Shown here: piece by piece, positions 6,300 to 17,159 of the stretch
Layout of the letters: each line of letters opens with the position of its first letter
How positions within the stretch are numbered: position 1 is the first letter of the stretch
Source of the DNA: Xanthobacter sp. NM-59
Lineage (GTDB): Bacteria > Pseudomonadota > Alphaproteobacteria > Rhizobiales > Xanthobacteraceae
DNA length: 58,571 nt
Direction: 5' to 3'
Assembly: GCF_021401125.1 (NCBI RefSeq)
Contig: NZ_JACBFQ010000017.1
Location: 1 to 58,571, forward strand
Notes under the pieces: generated by a model
What the model was told of the DNA's origin: nothing
The model's input: only the letters and a program-made list of their open reading frames with translations
The model's database searches: none
Translations under genes and position numbers: made by a program

Positions 6300-7547
6300 A
6301 TGCTCGCGAAGTCACCATCGGCCGCCTCGGGTCGCTCGGGTCGTACAGCTCCGGAAGGGTTGGGGGGCGCCTCGCGTGGGAAGCCGGCGCGCACCGTGTT
6401 CCTGAACGACACCACCCTGCGTGATGGCGAGCAGGCCCCGGGCGTCGCCTTCACCCGCCGCGAGAAAATCGAGATCGCCGAGGCCCTGGCCGCTGCCGGC
6501 GTGCCCGAGATAGAGGCCGGCACCCCCGCCATGGGGGATGAGGAAATCGAGACCCTGCGCTCCATCGCCTCCCTCAAGCTGCCCATGCGGGTGGTGGCTT
6601 GGTGCCGGATGAGCGAGCAGGACCTGTTCGCGGCGGTGGCGGCGGGCGTGACCGCGGTGAATCTGTCCATCCCGACGTCCGATCGCCAGCTGCAGGGCAA
6701 GCTGGGGCGTGACCGGGCCTGGGCGCTGGACGCGCTGCGCCATGTGGTGGGCCTCGCCCGCAAGATCGGCTTCACGGTGGCCGTGGGCTGCGAGGATGCC
6801 TCGCGGGCGGATCCTGACTTCCTGTGCCAGGTGGCGGAGGCGGCGCGCGATGTGGGCGCCTTCCGCCTCAGGTTGGCGGACACGCTGGGCGTGCTCGACC
6901 CGTTTTCGGCTTATGCCCTGGTGCGGCGGGTGGCCAATGCCACCGATCTCGAGATCGAGTTTCATGCCCATGACGACCTGGGCCTGGCCACCGCCAATTC
7001 TCTCGCGGCGGTGACGGGCGGTGCGCGCCACCTGTCGGTCACGGTGACCGGGCTCGGCGAGCGGGCCGGCAATGCGCCGCTGGAGGAAGTGGCCATCGCG
7101 CTGCGGCAGACGGCGCGGGAAGAGACGGGCATCGACCCCCGCGCCCTGCGCCCCCTGGCGCAACGGGTGATGGAGGCCGCCGGCCGTCCCATGCCGCGCA
7201 CCAAGGCCATCGTCGGCGAGGATGTCTTCACCCACGAATCCGGCATTCACGTCTCCGGCCTGCTGAAGGACCGCGCCACCTATGAGGCGCTCAATCCCGA
7301 TCTGCTCGGCCGCAAGCACACCTTGGTGCTGGGCAAGCATTCCGGTCTTTCCGCCATCTCCCATGCTCTGTCCGAGCAGGGCCTCTCCGTGGACGAGGCG
7401 CGGGGCCGCTCCATTCTGGAGCGTGTGCGCGAATACGCGACCCGCACCAAGGAGAACGTCTCCCCCGAAGTGCTGCGGCGCTTCTACGAGGAGAGCTACA
7501 CCGAAGAGGCGCTGCGCCGCCGCCACCTGGCCGTGATGGGAGCCTGA
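6300..7547 (+). CDS. nifV: NifV, homocitrate synthase
   Basis: NifV condenses acetyl-CoA with 2-oxoglutarate to make R-homocitrate, the organic ligand of the iron-molybdenum cofactor. The protein has the isopropylmalate/homocitrate synthase pattern: [19 protein letters not shown], the divalent-metal HxH motif in [29 protein letters not shown], and the C-terminal [15 protein letters not shown] and LGKHSG. The ATG at 6300 (AAGGGA upstream) gives 415 residues, with about 33 non-conserved residues before the barrel, so a later start is possible. A 160-bp gap separates it from the IscA-like gene; nifP follows three bases after its stop. Confidence 0.96.
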   Translation: MLAKSPSAASGRSGRTAPEGLGGASRGKPARTVFLNDTTLRDGEQAPGVAFTRREKIEIAEALAAAGVPEIEAGTPAMGDEEIETLRSIASLKLPMRVVAWCRMSEQDLFAAVAAGVTAVNLSIPTSDRQLQGKLGRDRAWALDALRHVVGLARKIGFTVAVGCEDASRADPDFLCQVAEAARDVGAFRLRLADTLGVLDPFSAYALVRRVANATDLEIEFHAHDDLGLATANSLAAVTGGARHLSVTVTGLGERAGNAPLEEVAIALRQTAREETGIDPRALRPLAQRVMEAAGRPMPRTKAIVGEDVFTHESGIHVSGLLKDRATYEALNPDLLGRKHTLVLGKHSGLSAISHALSEQGLSVDEARGRSILERVREYATRTKENVSPEVLRRFYEESYTEEALRRRHLAVMGA

Positions 7548-7549
7548 CC

Positions 7550-8320
7550 ATGATCATGGGACGCTTGAAGGAACCCGCCACGCCCACGCATGCTACCGGT
7601 GCGGAAGCGGCCGCCGCGCCGCCGGAATCGCTGTGGGCGCTCATTCGCGAGGATATCGACTGCGTGAAGTCGCGCGATCCGGCTGCGCGCAACACGCTGG
7701 AGATCGTGCTGACCTATCCCGGCATCCACGCCATCATTTGGTACCGCCTGGCCAACCGGCTCTGGCTGCGGGGCGTGAAGTTCCCGGCCCGGTTTCTGTC
7801 GTGGCTCGGCCGCTTCCTCACCAATGTGGACATCCATCCCGGCGCCACCATCGGCCATCGCTTCTTTATTGATCATGGCGCGGGCGTGGTGGTCGGCGAG
7901 ACGGCGGAGGTGGGCAACGACGTGACCCTCTATCACGGCGTGACCCTGGGCGGCACCTCCTGGACCGCCGGCAAGCGCCATCCCACCTTGCGGGACGGGG
8001 TGCTGGTGGGGGCGGGCGCGAAGATCCTGGGGCCCATCACCGTGGGCGCGGGCTGCCGCGTGGGCGCCAATTCGGTGGTCATCGACGATGTGGCGGCGGG
8101 CATGACCGTGGTCGGCATTCCCGGCCGCGTGGTGAAGGCCACCGCCGATCGTCGCAAGCTGGGCGATGGCCGCATCGACCTGGAGCATCATTTGATGCCC
8201 GACCCGGTGGGCGAGGCCATCGTCTCCCTGCTGGATCGCATCGAGTTCCTGGAAGCGCGGGTCTCCCACCTTCAGTACGAGCTGCAGCGCAGCCGGACCG
8301 CCGCCGATGAGGCGGCCTGA
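7550..8320 (+). CDS. nifP: NifP-type serine O-acetyltransferase
   Basis: The enzyme acetylates L-serine with acetyl-CoA to O-acetylserine, the acceptor for sulfide in cysteine synthesis. The 256-residue protein has the SAT N-terminal helices ([36 protein letters not shown]) and a left-handed beta-helix of hexapeptide repeats: [40 protein letters not shown], and the tail VVGIPGRVV. In Azotobacter the nif-linked copy (nifP/cysE1) raises cysteine supply for Fe-S cluster assembly. It is tightly coupled to nifV, whose stop lies two bases upstream. A second ATG at 7556 is possible. Confidence 0.94.
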   Translation: MIMGRLKEPATPTHATGAEAAAAPPESLWALIREDIDCVKSRDPAARNTLEIVLTYPGIHAIIWYRLANRLWLRGVKFPARFLSWLGRFLTNVDIHPGATIGHRFFIDHGAGVVVGETAEVGNDVTLYHGVTLGGTSWTAGKRHPTLRDGVLVGAGAKILGPITVGAGCRVGANSVVIDDVAAGMTVVGIPGRVVKATADRRKLGDGRIDLEHHLMPDPVGEAIVSLLDRIEFLEARVSHLQYELQRSRTAADEAA

Positions 8321-8427
8321 GACGAAGACGATTTTCCCGCTCCGGAGCCGGAGCGGCTGGGGTGCGCCGAAGGGGTCCCACACGGGCCCGCTTCCCCGCG
8401 AGGGGCAACAGAAGAATGGAGCTTGGA

Positions 8428-8769
8428 ATGTCGGTTCTCGATACGCTGAAGTCGCTGTCCAGCGCCGAAGAGTTCTTCACCACCCTCAAGGTGGATTATC
8501 AGCCTGAGGTGCTGCAGGTGCTGCGGCTGCACATCCTGCGCCGCATGGGCCAATATCTCGTCTCGGCTGATTTTGAAGGCAAGAACGACGAGGAGATCTT
8601 CGCGGCCGCGCAGACCATGCTCGCCCAGGCCTATGAGGACTTCATCAAGTCGAACCCCATGGCGGAGCGCGTGTTCAAGGTGCTCAAGGAGCACGACCCG
8701 AACCGCGCCGTCGAGCCTGGTCCCAAACCCGCGTTCGTGCCCCTGACTTCGCTGACCACCGGCAGCTGA
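8428..8769 (+). CDS. nifW: NifW, nitrogenase-stabilising/protective protein
   Basis: NifW is a small accessory protein that associates with the MoFe protein and affects its maturation or oxygen tolerance. The 113-residue product begins MSVLDTLKSLSSAEEFF and continues LKVDYQPEVLQVLRLHILRRMGQYL and AQAYEDFIKSNPMAERVFKVLK, the family hallmarks. The ATG at 8428 has GGAG six bases upstream; an in-frame ATG at 8416 would add four residues. It ends the nifV operon. nifZ and nifM, its usual neighbours in Azotobacter, are absent. Confidence 0.95.
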   Translation: MSVLDTLKSLSSAEEFFTTLKVDYQPEVLQVLRLHILRRMGQYLVSADFEGKNDEEIFAAAQTMLAQAYEDFIKSNPMAERVFKVLKEHDPNRAVEPGPKPAFVPLTSLTTGS

Positions 8770-8787
8770 GCGAGGGCCGACGCCACT

Positions 8788-8806
8788 GCCGCGCCTTTGG
8801 CGCGGC
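8788..8806 (+). terminator. Possible terminator after nifW
   Basis: An 8-bp perfect stem (GCCGCGCC / GGCGCGGC) with a TTT loop lies 19 bases after the nifW stop. It has no T-tract, so it may act with Rho or simply protect the 3' end. Confidence 0.4.
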
Positions 8807-9101
8807 TGGTCACCCTCCCTCCGCATGCGTGGTGTTTGAACAGGCATTGCGAAGTACCCCTTGTTTTTGATCGCGCGGATTGGTCGGCGCAGGCGGGGGG
8901 AGGGTGACAACTTCCATCACGGCTAACAGCCGCGGCGTTCCGGAAGGAGCGGCCGCGGCTTTGCCGTTTCTGCGCCCCGAGGGGTTCGGCAGGGAATGGG
9001 CGATCCCGTTGCGAAACCCTCTTGATCCTGGCCCGGGGTGGCGCTCACATCCGCCCGCGACGCGGCAGCCGCCGCCGCTCGGACGGATTCAGGAGCTGGG
9101 C

Positions 9102-9875
9102 ATGGGCCACCGATCGGAGAATTCGCGGAACCACGGTAGCCACCGGCTGCTGGAAGCCGGCGCCAGCGGCGGCCACCAGCCCGAGGCCAAGGTGACCTGC
9201 GATGTGTGCGCCCGCAGTTTCCGGCGGCAGGACGTGGTGCCGGTGCAGGAGCTGCGCCCGGCCTTGGCCGCCTTCGCGCAGGAGAGCCATCCGGAGCTGA
9301 GCGAGGACGGTCATATCTGCAAGCAGGATCTGGCGCGGCTGCGCGCATCCTTCGTCGCCCGCCTGCTGGAGCGCGAACGCGGCGAGCTGGGCCAGCTCGA
9401 GATGGAGGTGGTGGAAAGCCTCGCCGCCAACGAGACCCTGGCGGAGGACGTGGAAAAGAGCTTCGAGCGGGAGCGTACGTTCGGCGATCGCATGGCCGAC
9501 GCGCTGGCCACATTTGGCGGCAGCTGGGGCTTCATTGGATTCTTTGCCGGCTTTCTCGGCGCCTGGATCGTCTTCAACCTGGTCGTCATCGGGCGCGCGC
9601 AGTTCGATCCGTACCCCTTCATCCTGCTCAACTTGGTGCTGTCGTGCCTGGCCGCCATCCAGGCGCCGGTCATCATGATGAGCCAGAAGCGGGTGGAGGT
9701 GCGCGACCGGATGCGGGCGGAGAACGACTTCAAGGTTAATCTGAAGGCGGAGCTGGAGATTCGCCACCTGCATGAAAAGCTCGACCACCTGCTGGGTCAG
9801 CAGTGGGACCGCCTGGCGCAGATTCAGGAAATTCAGCTGGATTTGCTGGAGGCCATGAGCGAGCGTCGCAAATAG
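9102..9875 (+). CDS. DUF1003 membrane protein with N-terminal zinc-ribbon-like segment
   Basis: The 257-residue protein has a Cys-rich start (C33-D-V-C36 ... C73) that may bind zinc, a charged helical region, then the DUF1003 core: FGDRMADALATFGGSWGFIGFF begins transmembrane segment 1 and PYPFILLNLVLSCLAAIQAPVIMMSQ is segment 2. A basic coiled-coil tail follows (VEVRDRMRAENDFKVNLKAELEIRHLHEKL). DUF1003 proteins are widespread inner-membrane proteins of unknown function. The ATG at 9102 with AGGAG six bases upstream is preferred over a long upstream extension. Its stop codon lies inside an exact 20-bp tandem duplication. Confidence 0.88.
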   Translation: MGHRSENSRNHGSHRLLEAGASGGHQPEAKVTCDVCARSFRRQDVVPVQELRPALAAFAQESHPELSEDGHICKQDLARLRASFVARLLERERGELGQLEMEVVESLAANETLAEDVEKSFERERTFGDRMADALATFGGSWGFIGFFAGFLGAWIVFNLVVIGRAQFDPYPFILLNLVLSCLAAIQAPVIMMSQKRVEVRDRMRAENDFKVNLKAELEIRHLHEKLDHLLGQQWDRLAQIQEIQLDLLEAMSERRK

Positions 9876-9896
9876 GGAGCGAGCGTCGCAAATAGG
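9857..9896. repeat. Exact 20-bp tandem duplication across a stop codon
   Basis: GAGCGAGCGTCGCAAATAGG is present at 9857-9876 (the end of the DUF1003 gene, including its TAG) and again at 9877-9896 with no mismatch. The second copy is silent because it lies after the stop. Confidence 0.97.
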
Positions 9897-10062
9897 CTGC
9901 TCGGCCTGCGGTTGCACCGCGTGGGGGAGCGCGATTTTGCTGCCTGTGTTACCGCCGGCGGCCATTGGGGTGTGTTGCGGCGCACAAGAAGCGGTCAATG
10001 GCGGCCATCTCCCACTATTTGTGCAAGCCCGCCGGCTTGAACGCCTTGCAAGATGGGAGTAG

Positions 10063-11082
<1,020 letters not shown>

Positions 11083-11344
11083 TCTCGGTCAAAGGCGGCT
11101 CTCCCACGGGAGCGCCGTCATCGTGCCGGCCTCAAGCCGGTGAGGTGAAGGAGACGAATGTTCCCCTCCTCGGGGCGCGGTTTTCCATCCGGGTCGTGTG
11201 ACGCGGGCGGAAGTCGGGTCCCAGCACTGCACCAGCACTGCAATGGAGGCGGCTTTCGTCCGTTCGTGCCGAGGGCTCGGTGGGAGCGGTCGGGGCCGGT
11301 TCAGGGGGGAAGGGGCACTTCGCAACCCTTTAGGGGACGAAGAG

Positions 11345-12547
11345 ATGAATATTCACGAGTACCAAGCCAAGGCGCTGCTGAAGACGTTCGGCGCGCCCGT
11401 GTCGCGCGGTGTGCCCGTGCTCAAGGTGGAAGACGCCGAGGCTGCAGCCAAGGAACTCGGCGGCCCGCTGTGGGTCGTGAAGTCCCAGATCCACGCCGGT
11501 GGCCGTGGCAAGGGCAAGTTCAAGGAAGCCGCTGCCGGCGAAAAGGGCGGCGTGCGCCTTGCGAAGTCGATCGAGGAAGTGAAGCAGTTTGCCGGCGAAA
11601 TGCTGGGCAACACGCTCGTCACCGTGCAGACCGGCCCGGCCGGCAAGCAGGTGAACCGCCTCTATATCGAGGACGGCTCCGACATCGAGAAGGAATTCTA
11701 CCTGTCGCTCCTGGTGGACCGCGCGACCTCCCGCGTCGCCTTTGTGGTTTCCACCGAAGGCGGCATGGACATCGAGGACGTGGCCCACAACTCACCTGAG
11801 AAGATCGTGACCTTCTCGGTGGACCCGGCCACAGGCGTGCAGGCCTTCCATGGCCGCAAGGTGGCCGAGGCCCTGGGCCTTTCCGGCGACCTTTCCAAGC
11901 AGGCCGGCAAGCTGGTGAACGCGCTCTACACCGCGTTCGTCGAGAGCGACATGGCCATGCTCGAGATCAACCCGCTGATCGTCACCAAGGACGGCCAGCT
12001 GCGCGTGCTCGACGCCAAGGTGTCGTTCGATTCCAACGCCCTGTTCCGTCATCCCGAGCTCGCCGAGCTGCGCGACCTGACGGAAGAGGACGAGAAGGAA
12101 ATCGAGGCGTCCAAGTACGACCTCGCGTACATCGCCCTCGACGGCACCATCGGCTGCATGGTGAATGGCGCGGGTCTGGCCATGGCCACCCTCGACATCA
12201 TCCAGCTCTATGGCGAGAGCCCGGCCAACTTCCTCGACGTGGGCGGCGGCGCCAACGAGGAGAAGGTGACGGCGGCCTTCAAGATCATCACCGCGGATCC
12301 CAACGTGAAGGGCATCCTGGTGAACATCTTCGGCGGCATCATGAAGTGCGACGTCATCGCCAACGGCGTGCTGGCGGCGGTGAAGGCGGTGGGCCTCAAG
12401 GTGCCGCTGGTGGTGCGCCTCGAAGGCACCAACGTGGAAGAGGGCAAGAAGATCATCCGCGAGAGCGGCCTCAATGTGATCCCTGCCGACGACCTGGATG
12501 ACGCCGCGCAGAAGATCGTGGCCGCTGTGAAGAAGGATGCCGCGTGA
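11345..12547 (+). CDS. sucC: Succinyl-CoA synthetase, beta subunit
   Basis: SucC is the ATP-grasp and succinate-binding subunit that converts succinyl-CoA to succinate with nucleotide triphosphate formation. The 400-residue protein starts [20 protein letters not shown] and shows [30 protein letters not shown], the phosphohistidine-facing [28 protein letters not shown] and [15 protein letters not shown]. The start was set at 11345 by homology, removing a 49-residue upstream extension. The stop overlaps the sucD start in TGATG, so the subunits are translationally coupled. Confidence 0.97.
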   Translation: MNIHEYQAKALLKTFGAPVSRGVPVLKVEDAEAAAKELGGPLWVVKSQIHAGGRGKGKFKEAAAGEKGGVRLAKSIEEVKQFAGEMLGNTLVTVQTGPAGKQVNRLYIEDGSDIEKEFYLSLLVDRATSRVAFVVSTEGGMDIEDVAHNSPEKIVTFSVDPATGVQAFHGRKVAEALGLSGDLSKQAGKLVNALYTAFVESDMAMLEINPLIVTKDGQLRVLDAKVSFDSNALFRHPELAELRDLTEEDEKEIEASKYDLAYIALDGTIGCMVNGAGLAMATLDIIQLYGESPANFLDVGGGANEEKVTAAFKIITADPNVKGILVNIFGGIMKCDVIANGVLAAVKAVGLKVPLVVRLEGTNVEEGKKIIRESGLNVIPADDLDDAAQKIVAAVKKDAA

Positions 12548-13431
12548 TGTCCGTGCTGATCGACGCCAACACCAAGGTCATCACCCAGGGCTTCACCGGC
12601 AAGAACGGCACGTTCCACGCTGAGCAGGCCATCATGTACGGGACCAAGATGGTCGGCGGCACCAGCCCCGGCAAGGGCGGTTCCACCCATCTCGGCCTGC
12701 CTGTGTTCGACACCGTGATCGAGGCCAAGGAGAAGACCGGCGCCGACGCCTCGGTCATCTACGTGCCGCCGCCCGGCGCCGCTGACGCGATCCTGGAGGC
12801 CATCGACGCCGAGATCCCCCTCATCGTCTGCATCACCGAGGGTATCCCGGTGCTGGACATGGTGAAGGTGAAGCGCGCCCTTTCGGGTTCCAAGAGCCGC
12901 CTCATCGGCCCCAATTGCCCGGGCATCGTCACCGCCGGCCAGTCGAAGATCGGCATCATGCCGGCCAACATCTTCAAGCCCGGCTCGGTGGGCGTGGTCT
13001 CGCGCTCCGGCACGCTGACCTATGAAGCCGTGTTCCAGACCACCCAGGAAGGCCTCGGCCAGACCTCGGCGGTGGGCATCGGCGGCGACCCGGTGAAGGG
13101 CACCGAGTTCATCGACGTGCTGGAGATGTTCCTGGCGGATCCCAAGACCACGTCGATCATCATGATCGGCGAGATCGGCGGTTCGGCCGAGGAAGAGGCC
13201 GCCCAGTTCATCGCCGACGAGGCGAAGAAGGGCCGCAAGAAGCCGATGGTGGGCTTCATCGCCGGCCGCACGGCGCCTCCCGGCCGTCGCATGGGCCATG
13301 CCGGCGCCATCATCTCCGGTGGCAAGGGCGGCGCCGAGGACAAGATCGCAGCCATGGAAGCGGCGGGCATCAAGGTGTCCCCCTCTCCGGCCCGCCTCGG
13401 CAAGACCCTGGTGGACGTGCTGAAGGGCTGA
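12547..13431 (+). CDS. sucD: Succinyl-CoA synthetase, alpha subunit
   Basis: SucD binds CoA and carries the phosphorylated histidine. The 294-residue product begins [24 protein letters not shown], has the CoA-binding stretch [14 protein letters not shown], the [13 protein letters not shown] segment, and ends with [27 protein letters not shown], whose HAG supplies the active-site His. I start it at the ATG overlapping the sucC stop rather than the GTG three bases earlier. Confidence 0.97.
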   Translation: MSVLIDANTKVITQGFTGKNGTFHAEQAIMYGTKMVGGTSPGKGGSTHLGLPVFDTVIEAKEKTGADASVIYVPPPGAADAILEAIDAEIPLIVCITEGIPVLDMVKVKRALSGSKSRLIGPNCPGIVTAGQSKIGIMPANIFKPGSVGVVSRSGTLTYEAVFQTTQEGLGQTSAVGIGGDPVKGTEFIDVLEMFLADPKTTSIIMIGEIGGSAEEEAAQFIADEAKKGRKKPMVGFIAGRTAPPGRRMGHAGAIISGGKGGAEDKIAAMEAAGIKVSPSPARLGKTLVDVLKG

Positions 13432-13866
13432 TGCCCGCTGGCCCCTCGGGGCTCCGATTGTCCCGGCGGCGGTTCATCCGCCTCCGGGGAACCCGGACGG
13501 CATGGCCGTCGGGGCGCCCAGGTTCGCGGGAGGTCAACGCCAGGGGGCGGCCGCGAGCAGGGTGCGATGAAGAAGAAGGGGAAGGGGGAAGCGCCGGCTC
13601 TGAATTTCGCCGTGTTTTCCGGCGAGGGGCGGAGCGGCTATGCGGCTGACGCGCGTCAGGCCGGCTTTTGCCGTGGGCCTGACGGGACTATGTAGGGCTG
13701 AAGAGCACCCCCATTCGTGGCTGCCACGAGCCGGGCGGGGGTGGAAAAGGCGGTCCGGTTTCGGCCGGAGCGTCATGTTTGTGGCAGATTTTTCGGTTTC
13801 GGGCTTGGTTTTCCGTGCGAAACGCGCACAAGGAGGACCGGCCCGAGGCCATCCGGGAAGACACCC
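13432..13866 (+). other. 435-bp leader between sucD and sucA with palindrome and long hairpin
   Basis: No gene is supported here. A perfect 12-bp palindrome TGACGCGCGTCA lies at 13647-13658. It overlaps a long hairpin at 13655-13683 (stem GTCAGGCC / GGCCTGAC with an inner GGC-TTTT-GCC). The palindrome could be a regulator site and the hairpin a processing or attenuation element; both are inference. Confidence 0.5.
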
Positions 13867-16821
13867 ATGTCGCGCGCGGAACAGAACGATATTTTCCTCA
13901 ACACCTCCTTCCTCGACGGTGCCAATGCCGCCTGGATCGAGGATCTCTACGCCCGCTACGAGCAGAACCCCAATTCGGTCGACGCCGAGTGGCAGAACTT
14001 CTTCGCCGGCCTGAAGGACGATCCCGCCCAGGTGCTGGCGAACGCCCGCGGCGCCTCCTGGAAGCGCGCCAACTGGCCGGTGCACGCCAATGGCGAGCTG
14101 GTTTCCGCCATGGACGGCCAGTGGGTCGAGGTGGAGAAGAAGGCCGCCGACAAGGTGAAGGCCAAGGCCCAGGCGGCCGGCGTCGAACTGTCCGCCCAGG
14201 ACGTGCAGCAGGCCACCCGCGACGCGGTGAAGGCCCTCATGATGATCCGCGCCTATCGCATGCGCGGCCACCTGCACGCCAATCTCGATCCGCTGGGCCT
14301 GACCCCGCCCAAGGATGCGCCGGAGCTCGATCCGGTCTCCTACGGCTTCTATGAGGCCGACCTCGACCGCAAGATCTTCATCGACCACGTGCTGGGCCTT
14401 GAGTTCGCGACCGTGCGCGAGATGCTGGCCATCCTGCGCCGTACCTATTGCGCGGACGTCGGCGTGGAGTTCATGCACATCTCCTCCCCCGAGGAGAAGG
14501 CCTGGATCCAGGAGCGCATCGAGGGGCCCGACAAGGAGGTCACCTTCACCCGCGAGGGCAAGCGCGCCATCCTCAACAAGCTGGTGGAGGCCGAGGGCTT
14601 CGAGAAGTTCCTCGACGTGAAGTACACCGGCACCAAGCGCTTCGGCCTGGACGGCGGCGAGAGCCTGATCCCCGCCCTTGAGCAGATCATCAAGCGCGGC
14701 GGCAATCTGGGCCTCAAGGAGATCGTGTTCGGCATGGCCCATCGCGGCCGCCTGAACACCCTGACCCAGGTGATGGGCAAGCCCCACCGCGCGCTGTTCC
14801 ACGAGTTCAAGGGCGGCTCCTGGGCCCCCGACGACGTGGAAGGCTCGGGCGACGTGAAGTACCACCTGGGTGCCTCTTCGGACCGCGAGTTCGACGGCAA
14901 CAAGGTGCATCTGTCGCTGACCGCCAATCCCTCGCATCTGGAGATCGTCGATCCCGTGGTGCTCGGCAAGGCGCGCGCCAAGCAGGACCAGTTCGGCGAC
15001 AGCGAGCGCACCATGGTGCTGCCGCTGCTGATCCACGGCGACGCGGCCTTCGCCGGCCAGGGCGTGGTGGCCGAGTGCCTGGGCCTGTCGGGCCTGAAGG
15101 GTCACCGCACCGGCGGCTCGCTGCACTTCATCATCAACAACCAGATCGGCTTCACCACCAATCCGCGCTACTCGCGCTCCTCGCCCTATCCGTCGGATGT
15201 GGCGAAGATGATCGAGGCGCCGATCCTGCACTGCAACGGCGACGATCCCGAGTCGGTGGTGTTCTGCGCCAAGGTGGCCATCGAGTTCCGCCAGCGCTTC
15301 CACAAGCCGGTGGTCATCGACATGTTCTGCTACCGCCGGTTTGGCCACAACGAGGGCGACGAGCCTGCGTTCACCCAGCCGAAGATGTACAAGGTCATCC
15401 GTCAGCACCCCACCGTGCTCGAGATCTACACCAAGAAGCTCGAGGCCGAGGGCGTGGTCACCGCCGGCGAGGTGGACACCATGCGCGCGGCGTGGCGCGA
15501 GCGCCTCGAAGCCGAATATGAGGCCGGCCAGGCCTACAAGCCCAACAAGGCGGACTGGCTGGACGGCCGCTGGGCCGGCCTGAAGGCGGCCCAGGACAAT
15601 GACGATCCGCGCCGCGGCGTCACCGGCGTGGCCGCGGACGAGCTCAAGCGGATCGGCGCGAAGATCACCGAGGTGCCCGAAGGCTTCAAGGTTCACCGCA
15701 CCATCCAGCGCTTCCTCGACAATCGCCGCAAGGCGATCGAGGGCGGCGAGGGGATCGACTGGGCGACCGGCGAGGCGTTGGCCTTCTGCACCCTGCTGGA
15801 GGAAGGCCACCCGGTGCGCCTGTCCGGCCAGGACGTGGAGCGCGGCACCTTCTCCCAGCGCCATTCGGTGCTGCTCGACCAGGAGACCGAGGCCCGCTAC
15901 AAGCCCTACAACCACCTGACCGACACCCAGTCCAAGTACGAGGTCATCAACTCGATGCTCTCGGAAGAGGCGGTGCTGGGCTTCGAGTATGGCTACTCGC
16001 TCTCCGAGCCCAATGCGCTGGTGCTGTGGGAGGCCCAGTTCGGCGACTTCGCCAACGGCGCCCAGGTCGTGTTCGACCAGTTCATCTCGGCGGGCGAGCG
16101 CAAGTGGCTGCGCATGAGCGGCCTCGTGTGCCTGCTGCCGCACGGCTATGAGGGCCAGGGGCCGGAGCACTCCTCCGCCCGCCTGGAGCGCTACCTCCAG
16201 CTGTGCGCCGAGGACAACATGCAGGTGGCGAACTGCACCACCCCGGCCAACTACTTCCACATCCTGCGCCGGCAGCTGAACCGCGAGTTCCGCAAGCCGC
16301 TCATCCTGATGACGCCCAAGTCCTTGCTGCGTCATAAGAAGGCGGTGTCTCGCCTGGAGGATCTGGCCGCCGGCAGCACCTTCCACCGGGTGCTGTGGGA
16401 CGACGCCCAGTCGCATCCCGACGTGGCCGGCGTGACGCTGGTTCCGGACGAGAAGATCCGGCGCGTCGTGCTCTCCGCGGGCAAGGTCTATTACGACCTG
16501 TTGGAGGAGCGCGAGAAGCGGGGCGTCAATGACGTGTACCTGCTGCGCGTGGAGCAGCTCTATCCGTTCCCGCTGAAGACGCTGGTTCAGGAACTGTCCC
16601 GCTTCAAGAACGCCGAAGTGGTGTGGTGCCAGGAAGAGCCGAAGAACCAGGGCTCCTGGTTCTTCGTCCAGCCCTATCTGGAATGGGTGCTGGAGCAGGT
16701 GGGCGGCGTGTCCAAGCGGCCGCGTTATGCGGGGCGCGCGGCGTCGGCGGCCACCGCCACCGGCCTCATGTCCAAGCACATGGCCCAGCTCAAGGCCTTC
16801 CTCGAAGAAGCCCTGGGCTGA
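13867..16821 (+). CDS. sucA: 2-oxoglutarate dehydrogenase E1 component
   Basis: E1 is the thiamine-diphosphate decarboxylase of the 2-oxoglutarate dehydrogenase complex and transfers the succinyl unit to lipoyl-E2. The 984-residue protein has the E1o N-terminus (NTSFLDGANAAWIEDLYARYEQNPNSVD) that docks to E2, then TKRFGLDGGESLIPALEQII, MAHRGRLNTL, HGDAAFAGQGVV, and the ThDP segment HCNGDDPESVVFCAKVA. RFGHNEGDEPAFTQP and, near the end, YPFPLKTLVQEL follow. The start at 13867 was chosen by homology over a 50-residue upstream extension. Length is normal for the family. Confidence 0.97.
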   Translation: MSRAEQNDIFLNTSFLDGANAAWIEDLYARYEQNPNSVDAEWQNFFAGLKDDPAQVLANARGASWKRANWPVHANGELVSAMDGQWVEVEKKAADKVKAKAQAAGVELSAQDVQQATRDAVKALMMIRAYRMRGHLHANLDPLGLTPPKDAPELDPVSYGFYEADLDRKIFIDHVLGLEFATVREMLAILRRTYCADVGVEFMHISSPEEKAWIQERIEGPDKEVTFTREGKRAILNKLVEAEGFEKFLDVKYTGTKRFGLDGGESLIPALEQIIKRGGNLGLKEIVFGMAHRGRLNTLTQVMGKPHRALFHEFKGGSWAPDDVEGSGDVKYHLGASSDREFDGNKVHLSLTANPSHLEIVDPVVLGKARAKQDQFGDSERTMVLPLLIHGDAAFAGQGVVAECLGLSGLKGHRTGGSLHFIINNQIGFTTNPRYSRSSPYPSDVAKMIEAPILHCNGDDPESVVFCAKVAIEFRQRFHKPVVIDMFCYRRFGHNEGDEPAFTQPKMYKVIRQHPTVLEIYTKKLEAEGVVTAGEVDTMRAAWRERLEAEYEAGQAYKPNKADWLDGRWAGLKAAQDNDDPRRGVTGVAADELKRIGAKITEVPEGFKVHRTIQRFLDNRRKAIEGGEGIDWATGEALAFCTLLEEGHPVRLSGQDVERGTFSQRHSVLLDQETEARYKPYNHLTDTQSKYEVINSMLSEEAVLGFEYGYSLSEPNALVLWEAQFGDFANGAQVVFDQFISAGERKWLRMSGLVCLLPHGYEGQGPEHSSARLERYLQLCAEDNMQVANCTTPANYFHILRRQLNREFRKPLILMTPKSLLRHKKAVSRLEDLAAGSTFHRVLWDDAQSHPDVAGVTLVPDEKIRRVVLSAGKVYYDLLEEREKRGVNDVYLLRVEQLYPFPLKTLVQELSRFKNAEVVWCQEEPKNQGSWFFVQPYLEWVLEQVGGVSKRPRYAGRAASAATATGLMSKHMAQLKAFLEEALG

Positions 16822-17159
16822 GGCGGACCCGTGCGGCAGACCCAGCTCCACCTTCCTCAACCGCGCACGTCGCTTCCTGGCGCCGCGCGCGGGGCTGAAC
16901 CCGAGGTCGCCATTCGGTATGGCGGCCTGCGGGGCGGCGTGGGGCGGAGCCGGGGGAGGGCCGTGATGGCGGCTCTCGGCTTCCATCGCCGGCGGATGCT
17001 CCTTTCGCTCAAGAGTTCCCGCCATGCCCCAAGCATGGCCGCGTTTTCACACGTCCCCTGCCGGGCCCTGGGCCCGGCATAAGTTTCACACATGACGTGC
17101 CGGGGTTCGCCCGGCACATGCCGACATTTGAGGGAGGCCCCCAGAAGGGGGCGAACACC
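16822..17159 (+). other. 338-bp leader of sucB with two competing hairpins
   Basis: No gene is supported. Hairpin 1 at 17059-17079 is a 10-bp perfect stem (TGCCGGGCCC / GGGCCCGGCA). Hairpin 2 at 17097-17117 is an 8-bp perfect stem (GTGCCGGG / CCCGGCAC). The 3' arm of the first is complementary to the 5' arm of the second, so alternative folds are possible 43 bases before the sucB start. Confidence 0.5.

Noticed and set aside
9877-9896. The second 20-bp copy as an extension of the DUF1003 protein
   Set aside because: The first copy already contains the in-frame TAG, so the second copy is untranslated.
13534-17025. An open frame of over 1,100 codons on the minus strand opposite sucA
   Set aside because: It is antisense to a complete, well-conserved sucA. 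Its protein is a low-complexity His/Gly/Ala/Leu mix, the usual shadow of GC-rich codons.
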